A stretch of 64,000 bases of DNA from Xylanibacter caecicola. GTDB lineage: Bacteria; Bacteroidota; Bacteroidia; Bacteroidales; Bacteroidaceae. The DNA lies in NCBI RefSeq assembly GCF_013166515.1, contig NZ_JABKKJ010000005.1, positions 62,001 to 126,000 of the forward strand, written 5' to 3'. Positions 55,697 through 64,000 of the stretch are shown one piece after another. The translations under genes and the position numbers were made by a program. Under the pieces are notes generated by a model that was not told the DNA's origin, made no database searches, and worked only from the letters and a program-made list of their open reading frames with translations. Numbering within the stretch: position 1 is the stretch's first letter; each line of letters starts with the position of its first letter.

Positions 55697-57280
55697 CTCA
55701 TCGTACGCATGATGTGCATAATCGGTGGTGAAATGCAGTCCGCGGCACTCCTTGCGCTCTATTGCCTGACGCGTGATGAGGTATCCCACGTTTATTACGT
55801 TGCGCAACTCGCAGATGTCGCGGTTTGCCTTTACGCGCTTGAAAAGCGCTTCTGTCTCCTCGTAAAGCAGATCAAGGCGGTCCCAGGCGCGCTTCAGACG
55901 CAGGTCGCTGCGCACAATGCCCACGTAGTTGCTCATTATCTGCCCAACTTCTTTCAGACTTTGTGTGATGAGAACCTGCTCCTCGTTGGTCATCGTGCCC
56001 TCATCGTTCCACTCGGGCACCGCCGTGTTGAAGTCGTATTCGTCCACATGCGCCATACTGTGCCTTGCCGCCGTGTCGGCATATACAACAGCCTCTATGA
56101 GCGAGTTGCTTGCCAGACGATTGCCGCCATGCAGTCCCGTGCACGAGCACTCGCCTATGGCATACAGCCGCTTTATGCTCGAACATCCGTCAAGGTCCAC
56201 CTTTATGCCGCCGCACATGTAGTGGGCCGCCGGTCGCACGGGTATGTATTCCTTTGTTATGTCGATGCCTATGGAGAGACACTTCTGGTATATGTTAGGG
56301 AAATGGTGCTTCGTCTCCTCCGCGTCTTTGTGCGTAACGTCGAGGCAAACATGGTCTATTCCGTGTATCTTCATCTCCTTGTCGATGGCACGCGCAACGA
56401 TGTCGCGCGGCGCGAGAGACAAGCGTTCGTCGTATTTCTCCATGAACGTCTCGCCCGTGGGCAGGCGCAATATGCCTCCGTAGCCGCGCATCGCCTCGGT
56501 AATGAGATATGCGGGGTGTGTCTCACCGGGATGATAGAGCGCCGTAGGGTGAAACTGTACGAACTCCATGTCCTGCACCGTACCCTTGGCACGATATACC
56601 ATGGCTTCGCCGTCGCCGGTGGCAATGACCGGATTTGTCGTCGTCTGGTACACGGCACCGCATCCGCCGGTGCACATCAGCGTCACCTTGCTAAGATAGG
56701 TGTCCACCTTCTGCGTGTCGGGATTGAGCACGTATGCCCCGTAGCATTCTATGTCGGGAGTACGGCGCGTCACCGTTATGCCCAGATGATGCTGCGTTAT
56801 AATCTCCACGGCAAAGTGGTTTTCCTTTATCTCTATATCGGGATTGCTGCGCACGGCGTGCATCAGTCCGCGCTGTATCTCGGCTCCGGTATCGTCGGCA
56901 TGGTGCAATATGCGGAACTCAGAGTGCCCGCCTTCACGGTGCAGGTCGAACGAACCGTCGGCCTTACGGTCGAAGTTCACTCCCCACTCCACCAGTTCGG
57001 CTATCTGTCCGGGAGCGTTTCTCACCACCTGTTCCACTGCACGGCGGTCGCTTATGTAGTCGCCGGCAATCATCGTGTCTTCGATGTGCTTGTCGAAATT
57101 GTCGATTTTTGTGTTTGTCACCGAGGCAACGCCTCCCTGTGCAAAATATGTGTTGGCCTCATCGAGCGTGGTCTTGCATATTATACACACCTTACCTTTA
57201 TGCGCTCTTGCAATTTTCAGGGCGTAACTCATACCGGCAACTCCTGCGCCGATAATCAGAAAGTCGTATTTAAATACCAT
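55691..57280 (-). CDS. nadB: L-aspartate oxidase
   Basis: 529-residue flavoprotein of the succinate dehydrogenase family. FAD motif YDFLIIGAGVAGMSYALK; ANTYFAQGGVASV; DLHREGGHSEFRILHHADDTGAEIQRGL; VQFHPTALYHPG; PAAHYMCGGIKVDLDG; GECSCTGLHGGNRLASNSLIEAVVYA; and a C-terminal helical bundle. It oxidises aspartate to iminoaspartate, the first step of de novo NAD synthesis. nadA and nadC are not in the window. The last two codons (Asn, stop) come from an adjoining repeat element. Confidence 0.96.
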   Translation of the reverse strand: MVFKYDFLIIGAGVAGMSYALKIARAHKGKVCIICKTTLDEANTYFAQGGVASVTNTKIDNFDKHIEDTMIAGDYISDRRAVEQVVRNAPGQIAELVEWGVNFDRKADGSFDLHREGGHSEFRILHHADDTGAEIQRGLMHAVRSNPDIEIKENHFAVEIITQHHLGITVTRRTPDIECYGAYVLNPDTQKVDTYLSKVTLMCTGGCGAVYQTTTNPVIATGDGEAMVYRAKGTVQDMEFVQFHPTALYHPGETHPAYLITEAMRGYGGILRLPTGETFMEKYDERLSLAPRDIVARAIDKEMKIHGIDHVCLDVTHKDAEETKHHFPNIYQKCLSIGIDITKEYIPVRPAAHYMCGGIKVDLDGCSSIKRLYAIGECSCTGLHGGNRLASNSLIEAVVYADTAARHSMAHVDEYDFNTAVPEWNDEGTMTNEEQVLITQSLKEVGQIMSNYVGIVRSDLRLKRAWDRLDLLYEETEALFKRVKANRDICELRNVINVGYLITRQAIERKECRGLHFTTDYAHHAYDEN

Positions 57281-57303
57281 AAAAACGCGTTGTTTTACGG
57301 CTG

Positions 57304-57311
57304 CAAAAGTA
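57304..57311 (-). promoter_or_regulatory. TACTTTTG box upstream of nadB
   Basis: TACTTTTG on the minus strand fits TAnnTTTG, 23 bp before the nadB start codon. Confidence 0.6.
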
Positions 57312-57401
57312 CTAAAAGGAATGAAGAATGAAGAATGAAGAATAAAGATTTTTCATCGTTTTTCCATATTTGGGCATATCTCCTGTGGTTCCTCCGTTTC
57401 C

Positions 57402-57508
57402 AAGAGGTGGTCTTTTGCCTTCCAAAAGGGCACCTTTAGCATTGTAAAAGGTGCCCTTTTGGAGCCTGAAATGCCACCTTTTGGAACGTAAAAGATATCA
57501 TCCTGATT
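57402..57508 (-). repeat. 22-bp-period repeat array, locus 4
   Basis: Units start at 57402, 57424, 57446, 57468 and 57490, exactly 22 bp apart. The right end is a diverged inverse of AATCAAGATGATACCTTTT. It lies in the 626-bp divergent spacer between nadB and the ATPase gene (57281-57906). Confidence 0.85.
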
Positions 57509-57677
57509 GCCAGATAGTTATCAGGCTGTGTCTTGGGGAGTGTTTTTATACCTGCCAACGGTACTGCAACGCATCCGAAAATGCGGTATCAAGGGTGCCG
57601 GACAGCTCTCCGCGCCCGACTTGAAACTAAAAGAATTCTTCCTGATATATCTTCACCGTTCATTCGGAAAAAAACAC

Positions 57678-57685
57678 TATCTTTG
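57678..57685 (+). promoter_or_regulatory. TATCTTTG promoter box at the head of the 66-bp repeats
   Basis: The only full TAnnTTTG match among four equivalent positions at 66-bp spacing. The later ones read TGTCTTTG, TGTCTTTA and TGTTTTTG. It would drive the ATPase-DUF4435 pair with a ~215-nt leader. Confidence 0.5.
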
Positions 57686-57877
57686 CATAAGACAACCTGC
57701 GCCTCAGCAATTACAAACAGGTTTGATTGCGTTCGGCTTGCATTGTCTTTGCATAAAACAAGCTGCGCCTCAGCAATTGCAAACAGGTTTGATTGCGTTC
57801 GGCTTGCATTGTCTTTACATAAAACAAGCTGCGCCTCAGCAATTACAAACAAGTTTGATTGCGTTCGGCTTGCATTG
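57680..57877 (+). repeat. three tandem 66-bp repeats upstream of the ATPase-DUF4435 pair
   Basis: Copies start at 57680, 57746 and 57812, each 66 bp and nearly identical, with a fourth partial start at 57878. Each carries CTGCGCCTCAGCAATT, GTTTGATTGCGTTCGGCTTG and ends just before a promoter-like TnTCTTTG. There are no spacers, so it is not a CRISPR array. Open frames across it arise because 66 is a multiple of 3. Confidence 0.93.
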
Positions 57878-57906
57878 TTTTTGCATTAACATAATAATTG
57901 TGCATC

Positions 57907-58719
57907 ATGAAATACGCGGAATACATTGAGCAGATAGAGATTGAATCGCTGTGGAGCGGCAGACGGCACGTCGTTTGGAACCTCGACAGGCGGGTGAACA
58001 TACTCAGCGGTGTGAACGGTGCCGGCAAGAGCACCATTATAAACAAGGTGGTGAAAGGACTGGCTGCCGGAGGCGAGTTTCCGAGCCACATGCTCAAAGG
58101 GGTGCATCTGAGGGTGTTCCCCGATGATGCCAGGTGGATACGCTACGACGTGATACGCTCGTTCGACCGCCCCGTGATGAACTCGGAAATGCTGAACAAG
58201 CTGGACATCAGTCTTGCAACAGAACTGGACTGGCAGTTGTTCAACCTGCAACGCAAATATCTTGACTATCAGGTGAACATCGGCAACCGCATAATCGCTG
58301 CATTGCAGAGCGGAACTCCCGATGCCGCGGAGAAGGCACAAAGGCTGTCAATGCCCAAACAGACGTTTCAAAACATGATAGACGACCTGTTTTCTGAAAC
58401 GGGAAAGACAATAATACGCACTGAAAACGAGATACGTTTCGAACAGATGGGCGAACGGCTCTTCCCGCAACAGTTGTCGAGCGGCGAGAAACAGATGCTC
58501 ATAATACTGCTCACCGTGCTCGTGCAAGACAACGAACCGCATGTGCTGTTTCTCGATGAGCCGGAAGTGAGCCTGCACATCGACTGGCAGGGAAGGCTCA
58601 TCGAGCTTATCCTGCAGCTGAACCCCAACGTGCAGATAATACTTGCCACGCACTCGCCTGCCGTAATAATGAAAGGCTGGGCAGACAACACGACGGAAGT
58701 GAGCGACATTCTGATGTAG
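57907..58719 (+). CDS. AAA/ABC-type ATPase of a PARIS-like two-gene module (AriA-like)
   Basis: 270 residues from the ATG at 57907; a TTG three codons upstream is unlikely. Compact SMC/ABC-like ATPase: Walker A GVNGAGKST (residues 35-43), signature LSSGEKQMLIILLTVL, Walker B HVLFLDEPEVSLH (D217, E218) and the H-loop LATHSPAVIM. It ends soon after the H-loop with no nuclease domain, so it is not a one-gene OLD protein. Forty bp downstream is a DUF4435 gene. Such an ATPase + DUF4435 pair is the make-up of PARIS (AriA + AriB), although this ATPase is shorter than I recall for characterised AriA. Confidence 0.82.
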   Translation: MKYAEYIEQIEIESLWSGRRHVVWNLDRRVNILSGVNGAGKSTIINKVVKGLAAGGEFPSHMLKGVHLRVFPDDARWIRYDVIRSFDRPVMNSEMLNKLDISLATELDWQLFNLQRKYLDYQVNIGNRIIAALQSGTPDAAEKAQRLSMPKQTFQNMIDDLFSETGKTIIRTENEIRFEQMGERLFPQQLSSGEKQMLIILLTVLVQDNEPHVLFLDEPEVSLHIDWQGRLIELILQLNPNVQIILATHSPAVIMKGWADNTTEVSDILM

Positions 58720-58758
58720 CGGAAACGCACAGATAAAAAACAAGAAAGAGAGTGACTC

Positions 58759-59796
58759 ATGGCTAAACGTCTTACGGAAAACATCTCGTCTGCATATTTT
58801 GAGGCTGCCAACAGGCTCAGGGCAAAGAGTGCGCGGCGGCGCATCGTGGCATACGTGGAGAGTTACGACGATGTTTTCTTCTGGCGCACGGCATTAAGCC
58901 GCCATGAGGACGAGACACGATATTTCGAGGTAATGCTTCCCTCGCGTGCCAAACTGGAACGTGGAAAGAAGTCGGCACTGATGAGCCTCATACCCGACAA
59001 GGTGGGGAGAAGCATGATTGCATGTGTCGATGCCGACTATGATTACATCATGCAGGGCGCCACACCTACGTCACGCCAGATACTCGACAGTCCCTACGTG
59101 CTGCACACATACGCATACGCCATAGAGAACTACCAGTGTTATGCGCCGTCTCTGCACGACACATGCGTAATGGTTACACTCAACGATCATGCCGTTTTCG
59201 ATTTTAAAGAGTTCATGCGCTTGTACAGCGAAGCCGTATTTCCTCTCTTCGTATGGTCGGTATGGCACTACAGGCGCGGCATATACAAAGATTTCACAAT
59301 AACCGACTTCAACAAGATTATTGACATCGGAGGTTTCAACCTGAATGCTCCGCAGGTGGCAATAGACAATGTAAGGAATAAGGTAAGGAAGAAAATAAAT
59401 CTGTTGCAGCGCCATTTCCCTCACGCCAAAGAGTCGTATCTCGCCTTGAAACGCGAACTGATAAAGCTGGGAGTTACCCCGCAGACAACTTATATGTACA
59501 TTCACGGGCACCACCTGTTCAACAAAATCGTGCAGCCCGTTGTTACAAAAGTATGCAGCAGGCTTATACAGGAGCGAGAGAACGAGATACGCAGACAGGC
59601 AAAGCACGGCACACAGATGCGAAACGAGCTGTCATGCTACAGCAACAGCATGCAGAACATCGAACAGATGATGAAAAGAAACACCGGATATATGGTTTCC
59701 GAGCAGTTCATACGCCTGCAAAACGACATCAAAAGATTTCTTGAAATGGAGCGGAAAGCATCGGAAAAAGACAATGGCAATGGGAAGATTGAATAA
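58759..59796 (+). CDS. DUF4435 protein, TOPRIM-like effector candidate (AriB-like)
   Basis: 345 residues. The N-terminal region fits a TOPRIM fold: RRRIVAYVESYDDVFFWR (acidic E34) and GRSMIACVDADYDYIM (D91, D93), with YVLHTYAYAIENYQC after it, typical of DUF4435. The C-terminal half is helical and ends in a basic/amphipathic tail. In PARIS the DUF4435 partner is held by the ATPase and acts as a nuclease when phage proteins are sensed. That role here is inference from family and neighbour. It converges on waaA across a hairpin element. Confidence 0.82.
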   Translation: MAKRLTENISSAYFEAANRLRAKSARRRIVAYVESYDDVFFWRTALSRHEDETRYFEVMLPSRAKLERGKKSALMSLIPDKVGRSMIACVDADYDYIMQGATPTSRQILDSPYVLHTYAYAIENYQCYAPSLHDTCVMVTLNDHAVFDFKEFMRLYSEAVFPLFVWSVWHYRRGIYKDFTITDFNKIIDIGGFNLNAPQVAIDNVRNKVRKKINLLQRHFPHAKESYLALKRELIKLGVTPQTTYMYIHGHHLFNKIVQPVVTKVCSRLIQERENEIRRQAKHGTQMRNELSCYSNSMQNIEQMMKRNTGYMVSEQFIRLQNDIKRFLEMERKASEKDNGNGKIE

Positions 59797-59800
59797 GGAG

Positions 59801-59988
59801 ATAAAGGGAGATAGAAGAAGATATGTGGCTTACACCACGGGAGATAAAGGACAATAGAATAAGAAGATAAAAGGAGATAGAAGAAGATAAGGGGAAGATA
59901 AAGGACAAATGCCTTGTTGCTTGTTTCAAGACATTTGTCCTCTATCTCCTGTGGCGTAAGCCACATATCTTCTTCTATCTCCCTTTAT
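59801..59988. repeat. 188-bp element with 54-bp inverted repeats of purine decamers (locus 3)
   Basis: Arms 59801-59854 and 59935-59988 match as inverted copies at 51 of 54 positions and include GTGGCTTAC.CCAC. They consist of the GGAGATA/GAAGATA decamers seen at 14.3, 14.7 and 28.6 kb. The centre carries more decamers and GGACAAATG...CATTTGTCC. It separates the convergent DUF4435 and waaA genes and may terminate both. Confidence 0.85.
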
Positions 59989-60005
59989 ATTCTTTAATCT
60001 GTTCC

Positions 60006-61223
60006 TTAAAAAGTCACATCGGCAAGTATCGCGTCCGTCGCCCCCGACTTTCCTTCTACATAGGAGCCAGCCTCCCGGCTGCACTTCTCAAGATATGGCG
60101 CATCTGACATAAGGCGTTCCATCACGCCGCAGAAATCATCATAACTGCCAATCTCTATGCCGCCACCCGATGCCAGCAGTTCCTGCGCCTCCTGAAAACG
60201 GCGGTTGTTAGGTCCGAAGATAACCGGAACGCCCCACACGGCAGCCTCGAGAACATTGTGTATACCGACACCGAAACCGCCTCCGACATACGATATCTCA
60301 CCATAACGGTATATGCTGGACAGCAATCCGAAGCAGTCTATTATCAGACAGTCGGCATCGCGCGCCTCCTCGGGCGTGGTCTGCGTGTAACGTACAGCCT
60401 TTCTTTCAAGTCCGGAAAGTATCTGCATGAGATGATCCTCGCCTATAACGTGGGGAGCGATGATAAGTTTCCAGTCCTTATGGGTATTGAAGAAGCGTAT
60501 GAAAATATCCTCGTCGGGCTGCCAGCTGCTGCCTGCCACAAACACCTTATGCCCCTGCTTGAACGCATCCACTATCGGCAGTTCCTTTGCCTGCGCCTTG
60601 ATAGCCAGCACGCGGTCAAATCTGGTGTCGCCGGTAACCGCCACATCGGTTATTCCAAGCGTGGCAAGAAGAGTCCGACTTGTCTCGTTTTGTACAAAAA
60701 ACTTGGTGAAGCACTTCAACACACGTCTGTAATGATGACCGTACCAACGGAAGAATATCTGATTAGGACGGAAGATACTGCTCACGCTATACGTAGGAAT
60801 GCCACGCTTGCTGAGCAATTCGAGATAGTTCCACCAAAACTCATACTTTATGAAAAATGCCATACAAGGTTGTACAAGCTTCAAGAAACGGCGTGCATTG
60901 AGTGGAGTGTCGAGCGGCAAATAGCATATTATGTCTGCCCTATCATAGTTTTTCCGCACCTCATACCCCGAGGGTGAGAAGAACGTAAGCAATATCTTCT
61001 TCTCCGGATGCTCACGGCGCAGACGCTCCATTATCGGTCTTCCCTGCTCAAACTCGCCAAGAGAAGCAGCGTGAAACCACACATACTGTGCTCCCGAATC
61101 CACCTTTTCTTCAAGCACCCTGAATGCCTCGTGTCCGCCACGCCACATCTTTTTTATCTTCTTATCGAACAGACTGGCAACGGCTACACCTAATACATAG
61201 AGATAAATAACCAGATTATACAC
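60006..61223 (-). CDS. waaA: 3-deoxy-D-manno-octulosonic acid (Kdo) transferase
   Basis: 405 residues. An N-terminal membrane-associated helix (LVIYLYVLGVAVASL) precedes a GT30 glycosyltransferase: VWFHAASLGEFEQGRPIMERLR, LLTFFSPSGYEVRKNY, AFFIKYEFWWNYL (the FxKxExWxN-type motif), VTGDTRFDRVLAI, VAGSSWQPDEDI, YVGGGFGVGIHNVLEAAVWGVPVIFGPNNRRFQEAQ. It adds Kdo to lipid A at the inner membrane. It lies 85 bp downstream of gltX on the same strand. Confidence 0.95.
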   Translation of the reverse strand: MYNLVIYLYVLGVAVASLFDKKIKKMWRGGHEAFRVLEEKVDSGAQYVWFHAASLGEFEQGRPIMERLRREHPEKKILLTFFSPSGYEVRKNYDRADIICYLPLDTPLNARRFLKLVQPCMAFFIKYEFWWNYLELLSKRGIPTYSVSSIFRPNQIFFRWYGHHYRRVLKCFTKFFVQNETSRTLLATLGITDVAVTGDTRFDRVLAIKAQAKELPIVDAFKQGHKVFVAGSSWQPDEDIFIRFFNTHKDWKLIIAPHVIGEDHLMQILSGLERKAVRYTQTTPEEARDADCLIIDCFGLLSSIYRYGEISYVGGGFGVGIHNVLEAAVWGVPVIFGPNNRRFQEAQELLASGGGIEIGSYDDFCGVMERLMSDAPYLEKCSREAGSYVEGKSGATDAILADVTF

Positions 61224-61308
61224 GGCAAAAGTATTAGAGTTGGTTAATTGGAAAAAATATTCGGTGCGGGAAGAAGACGCCTTCAGCCCACACCTTTATA
61301 TAATATAA

Positions 61309-62826
61309 TTACTTAAGGACATCTATTGCCGCATGCAGACGGCGCAGTGTCTCATCCTTGCCGAGGAACGCCGAAATGTCGAACATGCCCGGTCCCTTGC
61401 CTATTCCGACAAGTGCAAGACGGAAAGCGTTCATAACATCGCCAAGCTTATAGCCCTTTTCTTCCACCCATGCAAAGACTTTTGCCTCCTGATTTTCTAT
61501 AGAGAAATCATCGAGAGAACCAAGGAGGTCTGCCAACTCGCCCATGACAACAGCCGAATTGTCTTTCCAACGCTTGCGCACAGTCTTCTCATCATACTCC
61601 GTCGGAGGAATAAAGAAGAATGAACAAAGCTCCCACAAGTCATGTACAAAGTCAACTCTGTCCTTCATCATTGCCACCACCTGTGTCACACGCTCAAGCG
61701 TTTCATCCACGCCGTTGCCTGCAACGATCGGCGCAAAAAGGCTCGCTATCTCTTCATTGGACTTGCGGAGGATATACTCGTGGTTGAACCATATACCTTT
61801 CTTATAGTCAAACCGCGCTCCCGCCTTGCTGCATTTGGCAATGTCAAACTGCTCTACAAGCTCGTCTATAGTGAACAGTTCCTGCTCCGTACCCGGATTC
61901 CAACCCAACAAAGCAAGGAAGTTTATGACCGCCTCGGGGAAATATCCGCTTTCACGGAAGCCGCTGCTCACCTCGCCCGTCTTAGGGTCGTGCCACTCAA
62001 GAGGGAACACCGGAAAACCAAGACGATCGCCGTCGCGCTTCGATAGCTTGCCTTTGCCGTCCGGTTTGAGCAGAAGCGGCAGGTGAGCAAACGACGGCAT
62101 GGTGTCCGCCCAACCGAAAGCACGATACAGAAGGACGTGCAACGGAGCACTGGGAAGCCACTCCTCACCTCTGATGACATGCGAGATCTCCATCAGGTGG
62201 TCGTCTACGATGTTCGCAAGATGATACGTCGGCAACTCGTCGGCACTCTTATACAGCACCTTGTCGTCAAGAATGTCACTCTTGATGACAACCTCGCCGC
62301 GAATCATATCATGTATATGTATGTCTTCGCCCGGCTCGACCTTAAACCTGACAACGTACTGCACGCCGTCGGCAACAAGGCTATCCACCTCTTCTTTAGA
62401 AAGGGTGAGCGAGTTGCGCATCATCATACGCGTATGGGCATCATACTGAAAATTCTTTATCTCGGCACGTTTGGCATCAAGTTCCACCGGCGTGTCGAAA
62501 GCAATATATGCCTTTCCGTCAGCCAGGAGCCTGTCCACATATTCTTTATATATGGCACGCCGTTCACTCTGACGATACGGTCCGAAAGAACCGCCGAAGC
62601 TAACGCCCTCGTCGAAGTTTATACCTAACCACTTGAAAGATTCTATTATATACTCTTCCGCTCCCGGCACGAAACGGCTTGAGTCCGTGTCTTCAATTCG
62701 AAAAACCATCTCTCCGCCATGTTGACGGGCAAAAAGATAGTTATACAAAGCAGTTCTCACACCGCCAATGTGCAATGCTCCCGTAGGACTTGGAGCAAAA
62801 CGCACCCTTACTTTTCTGTCTGCCAT
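61309..62826 (-). CDS. gltX: glutamyl-tRNA synthetase
   Basis: 505 residues from the ATG of [14 protein letters not shown]; a longer in-frame ORF to 62904 adds 26 residues not seen in the family. Class I motifs: HIGH-type [53 protein letters not shown] and the KMSKS-type [16 protein letters not shown]-terminal anticodon-binding helical domain follows. It charges tRNA-Glu. It is divergent from the 7TM-HD gene. Confidence 0.97.
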   Translation of the reverse strand: MADRKVRVRFAPSPTGALHIGGVRTALYNYLFARQHGGEMVFRIEDTDSSRFVPGAEEYIIESFKWLGINFDEGVSFGGSFGPYRQSERRAIYKEYVDRLLADGKAYIAFDTPVELDAKRAEIKNFQYDAHTRMMMRNSLTLSKEEVDSLVADGVQYVVRFKVEPGEDIHIHDMIRGEVVIKSDILDDKVLYKSADELPTYHLANIVDDHLMEISHVIRGEEWLPSAPLHVLLYRAFGWADTMPSFAHLPLLLKPDGKGKLSKRDGDRLGFPVFPLEWHDPKTGEVSSGFRESGYFPEAVINFLALLGWNPGTEQELFTIDELVEQFDIAKCSKAGARFDYKKGIWFNHEYILRKSNEEIASLFAPIVAGNGVDETLERVTQVVAMMKDRVDFVHDLWELCSFFFIPPTEYDEKTVRKRWKDNSAVVMGELADLLGSLDDFSIENQEAKVFAWVEEKGYKLGDVMNAFRLALVGIGKGPGMFDISAFLGKDETLRRLHAAIDVLK

Positions 62827-62930
62827 TATATTAATGAAGATAAAATTTTGTGCAAATTTAATACATTTTCGGCAATATGGCATATTTTTTTTGTATTTTC
62901 GCAAAGTTAAACCCTGTAACGCCGTACAAA

Positions 62931-64000
62931 ATGAACAAATTCAACATAACAGACAATCACTACTGGCAAAACGTATTTTCACGCATGGCACTGATTGTCA
63001 TCTCCGTAGTAATAATGGTATGGTTCATGCCCCGTGCCACGGGGCCTCAATACCGATATGACATAGGCAAGCCATGGATGTACAGTTCGCTGATTGCTAA
63101 ATTCGACTTTCCGATATACAAGACCGATGAAGCCGTAAAGAAAGAACAGGACAGCATACGGAAGATCTTCGAACCTTATTACAACTACGACACCGAGGTG
63201 GAGAAACGGATAACAGCCCGTTTCCTCAACGACTTTAAAGCCGGCATACCGGGACTGCAAGGCAACTACACCGCAATAATAGCCGACCGCCTGCACCGCC
63301 TGTACCAGACGGGAATAATGAAGACACAGGATTTCAGTGAGATAGTGAAAGATTCGTCCAACATGGTGCGTGTAGTGAACGGTAAAAACGCAAGCAGCGT
63401 ACAGATAGGATGCTTCTACTCGATGATAGGAGCCTACGAGAAACTGTTTCAGGACGAGAAACTTGCGCCGCACAAACAGATACTTCAAAGGTGCAATCTC
63501 AACGAATATATAGAACCGAACCTGATATACGATAGGGAAAGAAGCGAGACCGAACTGAACGACTTGCTCGGAAGCGTACCCTTGGCAAGCGGTATGGTAC
63601 TTACAGGACAGAAAATCATAGACCGCGGCGAGATTGTCGATGAATATACGTTCAGGGTGCTAAGCTCTTTTGAACGTGAGACACAGCGCCGCAACTCCAC
63701 GGTGAACACAATCACGTCTACCATTGTAGGACAGGTTATTTTCGTAACAATCATCATAGTGCTGTTCACACTTTATCTCGGACTTTACCGCAAGGACTAT
63801 TTTGACAAGCCGAGAAGCATAGCCATGCTGTACGTGCTAATAACCATTTTCCCCATACTTGTATCGCTGATGATAGAAAACAATATCATGAACGTATACG
63901 TTCTTCCGTTTGCTATCGTACCTATTTTCATCAGAGTATTCATGGACTCACGTACAGCTTTCGTGTCACATACGATAATGATACTGCTGTGCGCCGCCGT
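62931..64000 (+). CDS. 7TM-HD (PgpH/YqfF-like) phosphohydrolase, N-terminal part
   Basis: The first 356 codons are present; the gene runs off the window. One N-terminal membrane helix ([15 protein letters not shown]) precedes a large extracytoplasmic domain (7TMR-HDED type) containing [22 protein letters not shown] and [23 protein letters not shown]. The start of the multi-helix 7TMR-HD bundle follows. The cytoplasmic HD domain, expected to hydrolyse cyclic-di-AMP in relatives, lies beyond base 64000. The ATG at 62931 lies 104 bp from the divergent gltX start. Confidence 0.88.
   Translation, partial: MNKFNITDNHYWQNVFSRMALIVISVVIMVWFMPRATGPQYRYDIGKPWMYSSLIAKFDFPIYKTDEAVKKEQDSIRKIFEPYYNYDTEVEKRITARFLNDFKAGIPGLQGNYTAIIADRLHRLYQTGIMKTQDFSEIVKDSSNMVRVVNGKNASSVQIGCFYSMIGAYEKLFQDEKLAPHKQILQRCNLNEYIEPNLIYDRERSETELNDLLGSVPLASGMVLTGQKIIDRGEIVDEYTFRVLSSFERETQRRNSTVNTITSTIVGQVIFVTIIIVLFTLYLGLYRKDYFDKPRSIAMLYVLITIFPILVSLMIENNIMNVYVLPFAIVPIFIRVFMDSRTAFVSHTIMILLCAA

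Noticed and set aside
55709..57331. 540-residue plus-strand ORF opposite nadB
   Set aside because: Shadow; nadB motifs are complete on the other strand.
57402..57877. CRISPR array
   Set aside because: The 22-bp and 66-bp repeats are directly adjacent with no unique spacers, and no cas genes are present.
57507..57929. ORFs on both strands through the 66-bp repeats (also 57589-57852 minus)
   Set aside because: All frames stay open because 66 is divisible by 3; the repeated peptide shows no independent support.

Overview
The window is from a Bacteroidales-type chromosome, most likely a Prevotellaceae member. The support is: promoters of the TAnnTTTG type (with an upstream TTG about 18-20 bp away at several) rather than TATAAT boxes; a giant SprA translocon gene next to ruvA; a dxs-trkA-trkH gene order; a meso-diaminopimelate dehydrogenase; and a TPP riboswitch controlling a TonB receptor, PnuT-type transporter and thiamine pyrophosphokinase. 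The family-level placement is inference. No rRNA, tRNA, CRISPR array, prophage or complete insertion sequence was seen.

Layout: 1-4.1 kb holds rmuC (partial) and a RecD-like helicase on the minus strand, then a plus-strand trio ending in rsmD. 4.4-14.2 kb is a minus block: secreted phosphatase, sprA and ruvA. 14.9-20.3 kb is a plus block: topoisomerase IV/gyrase subunit A, a DUF3316 protein, an S41 lipoprotein and an ABC ATPase. 20.4-28.4 kb is a minus block: PIF1/HRDC helicase, manA, trkH, trkA, dxs. Next come a C1 peptidase (+), ddh (-) and the thiamine operon (-, 31.8-35.8 kb). glyS-FKBP, a probable structured RNA, a MATE exporter and a SpoU methylase run on plus (36.6-41.6 kb). An ECF sigma factor with a small membrane protein, dnaK and a DUF3332 lipoprotein follow on minus.

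46.2-53.0 kb is the most unusual region. Two related AT-rich cassettes, each a large secreted protein with a T9SS-like C-terminus plus a ~64-residue peptide, face each other around a dacB-type carboxypeptidase. Their 5' ends are a 92-bp inverted repeat (91/92 identical) covering only the leader and signal peptide. One copy is split by a -1 frameshift lying exactly on an A AAA AAC heptamer. The arrangement suggests a recombinational exchange system for surface proteins.

53.3-64 kb holds an MscS channel, an EamA transporter, nadB, an ATPase + DUF4435 pair resembling the PARIS defence module (preceded by three 66-bp tandem repeats), waaA, gltX and a partial 7TM-HD phosphohydrolase.

The spacers are rich in structured repeats: five arrays with an exact 22-bp period, several 10-bp purine arrays, two AATTAAGAATTAAGA-ended elements, a 145-bp MITE-like element inside the thiamine operon, long hairpins, a 9-bp CTCnGAG array and a scattered 13-mer.
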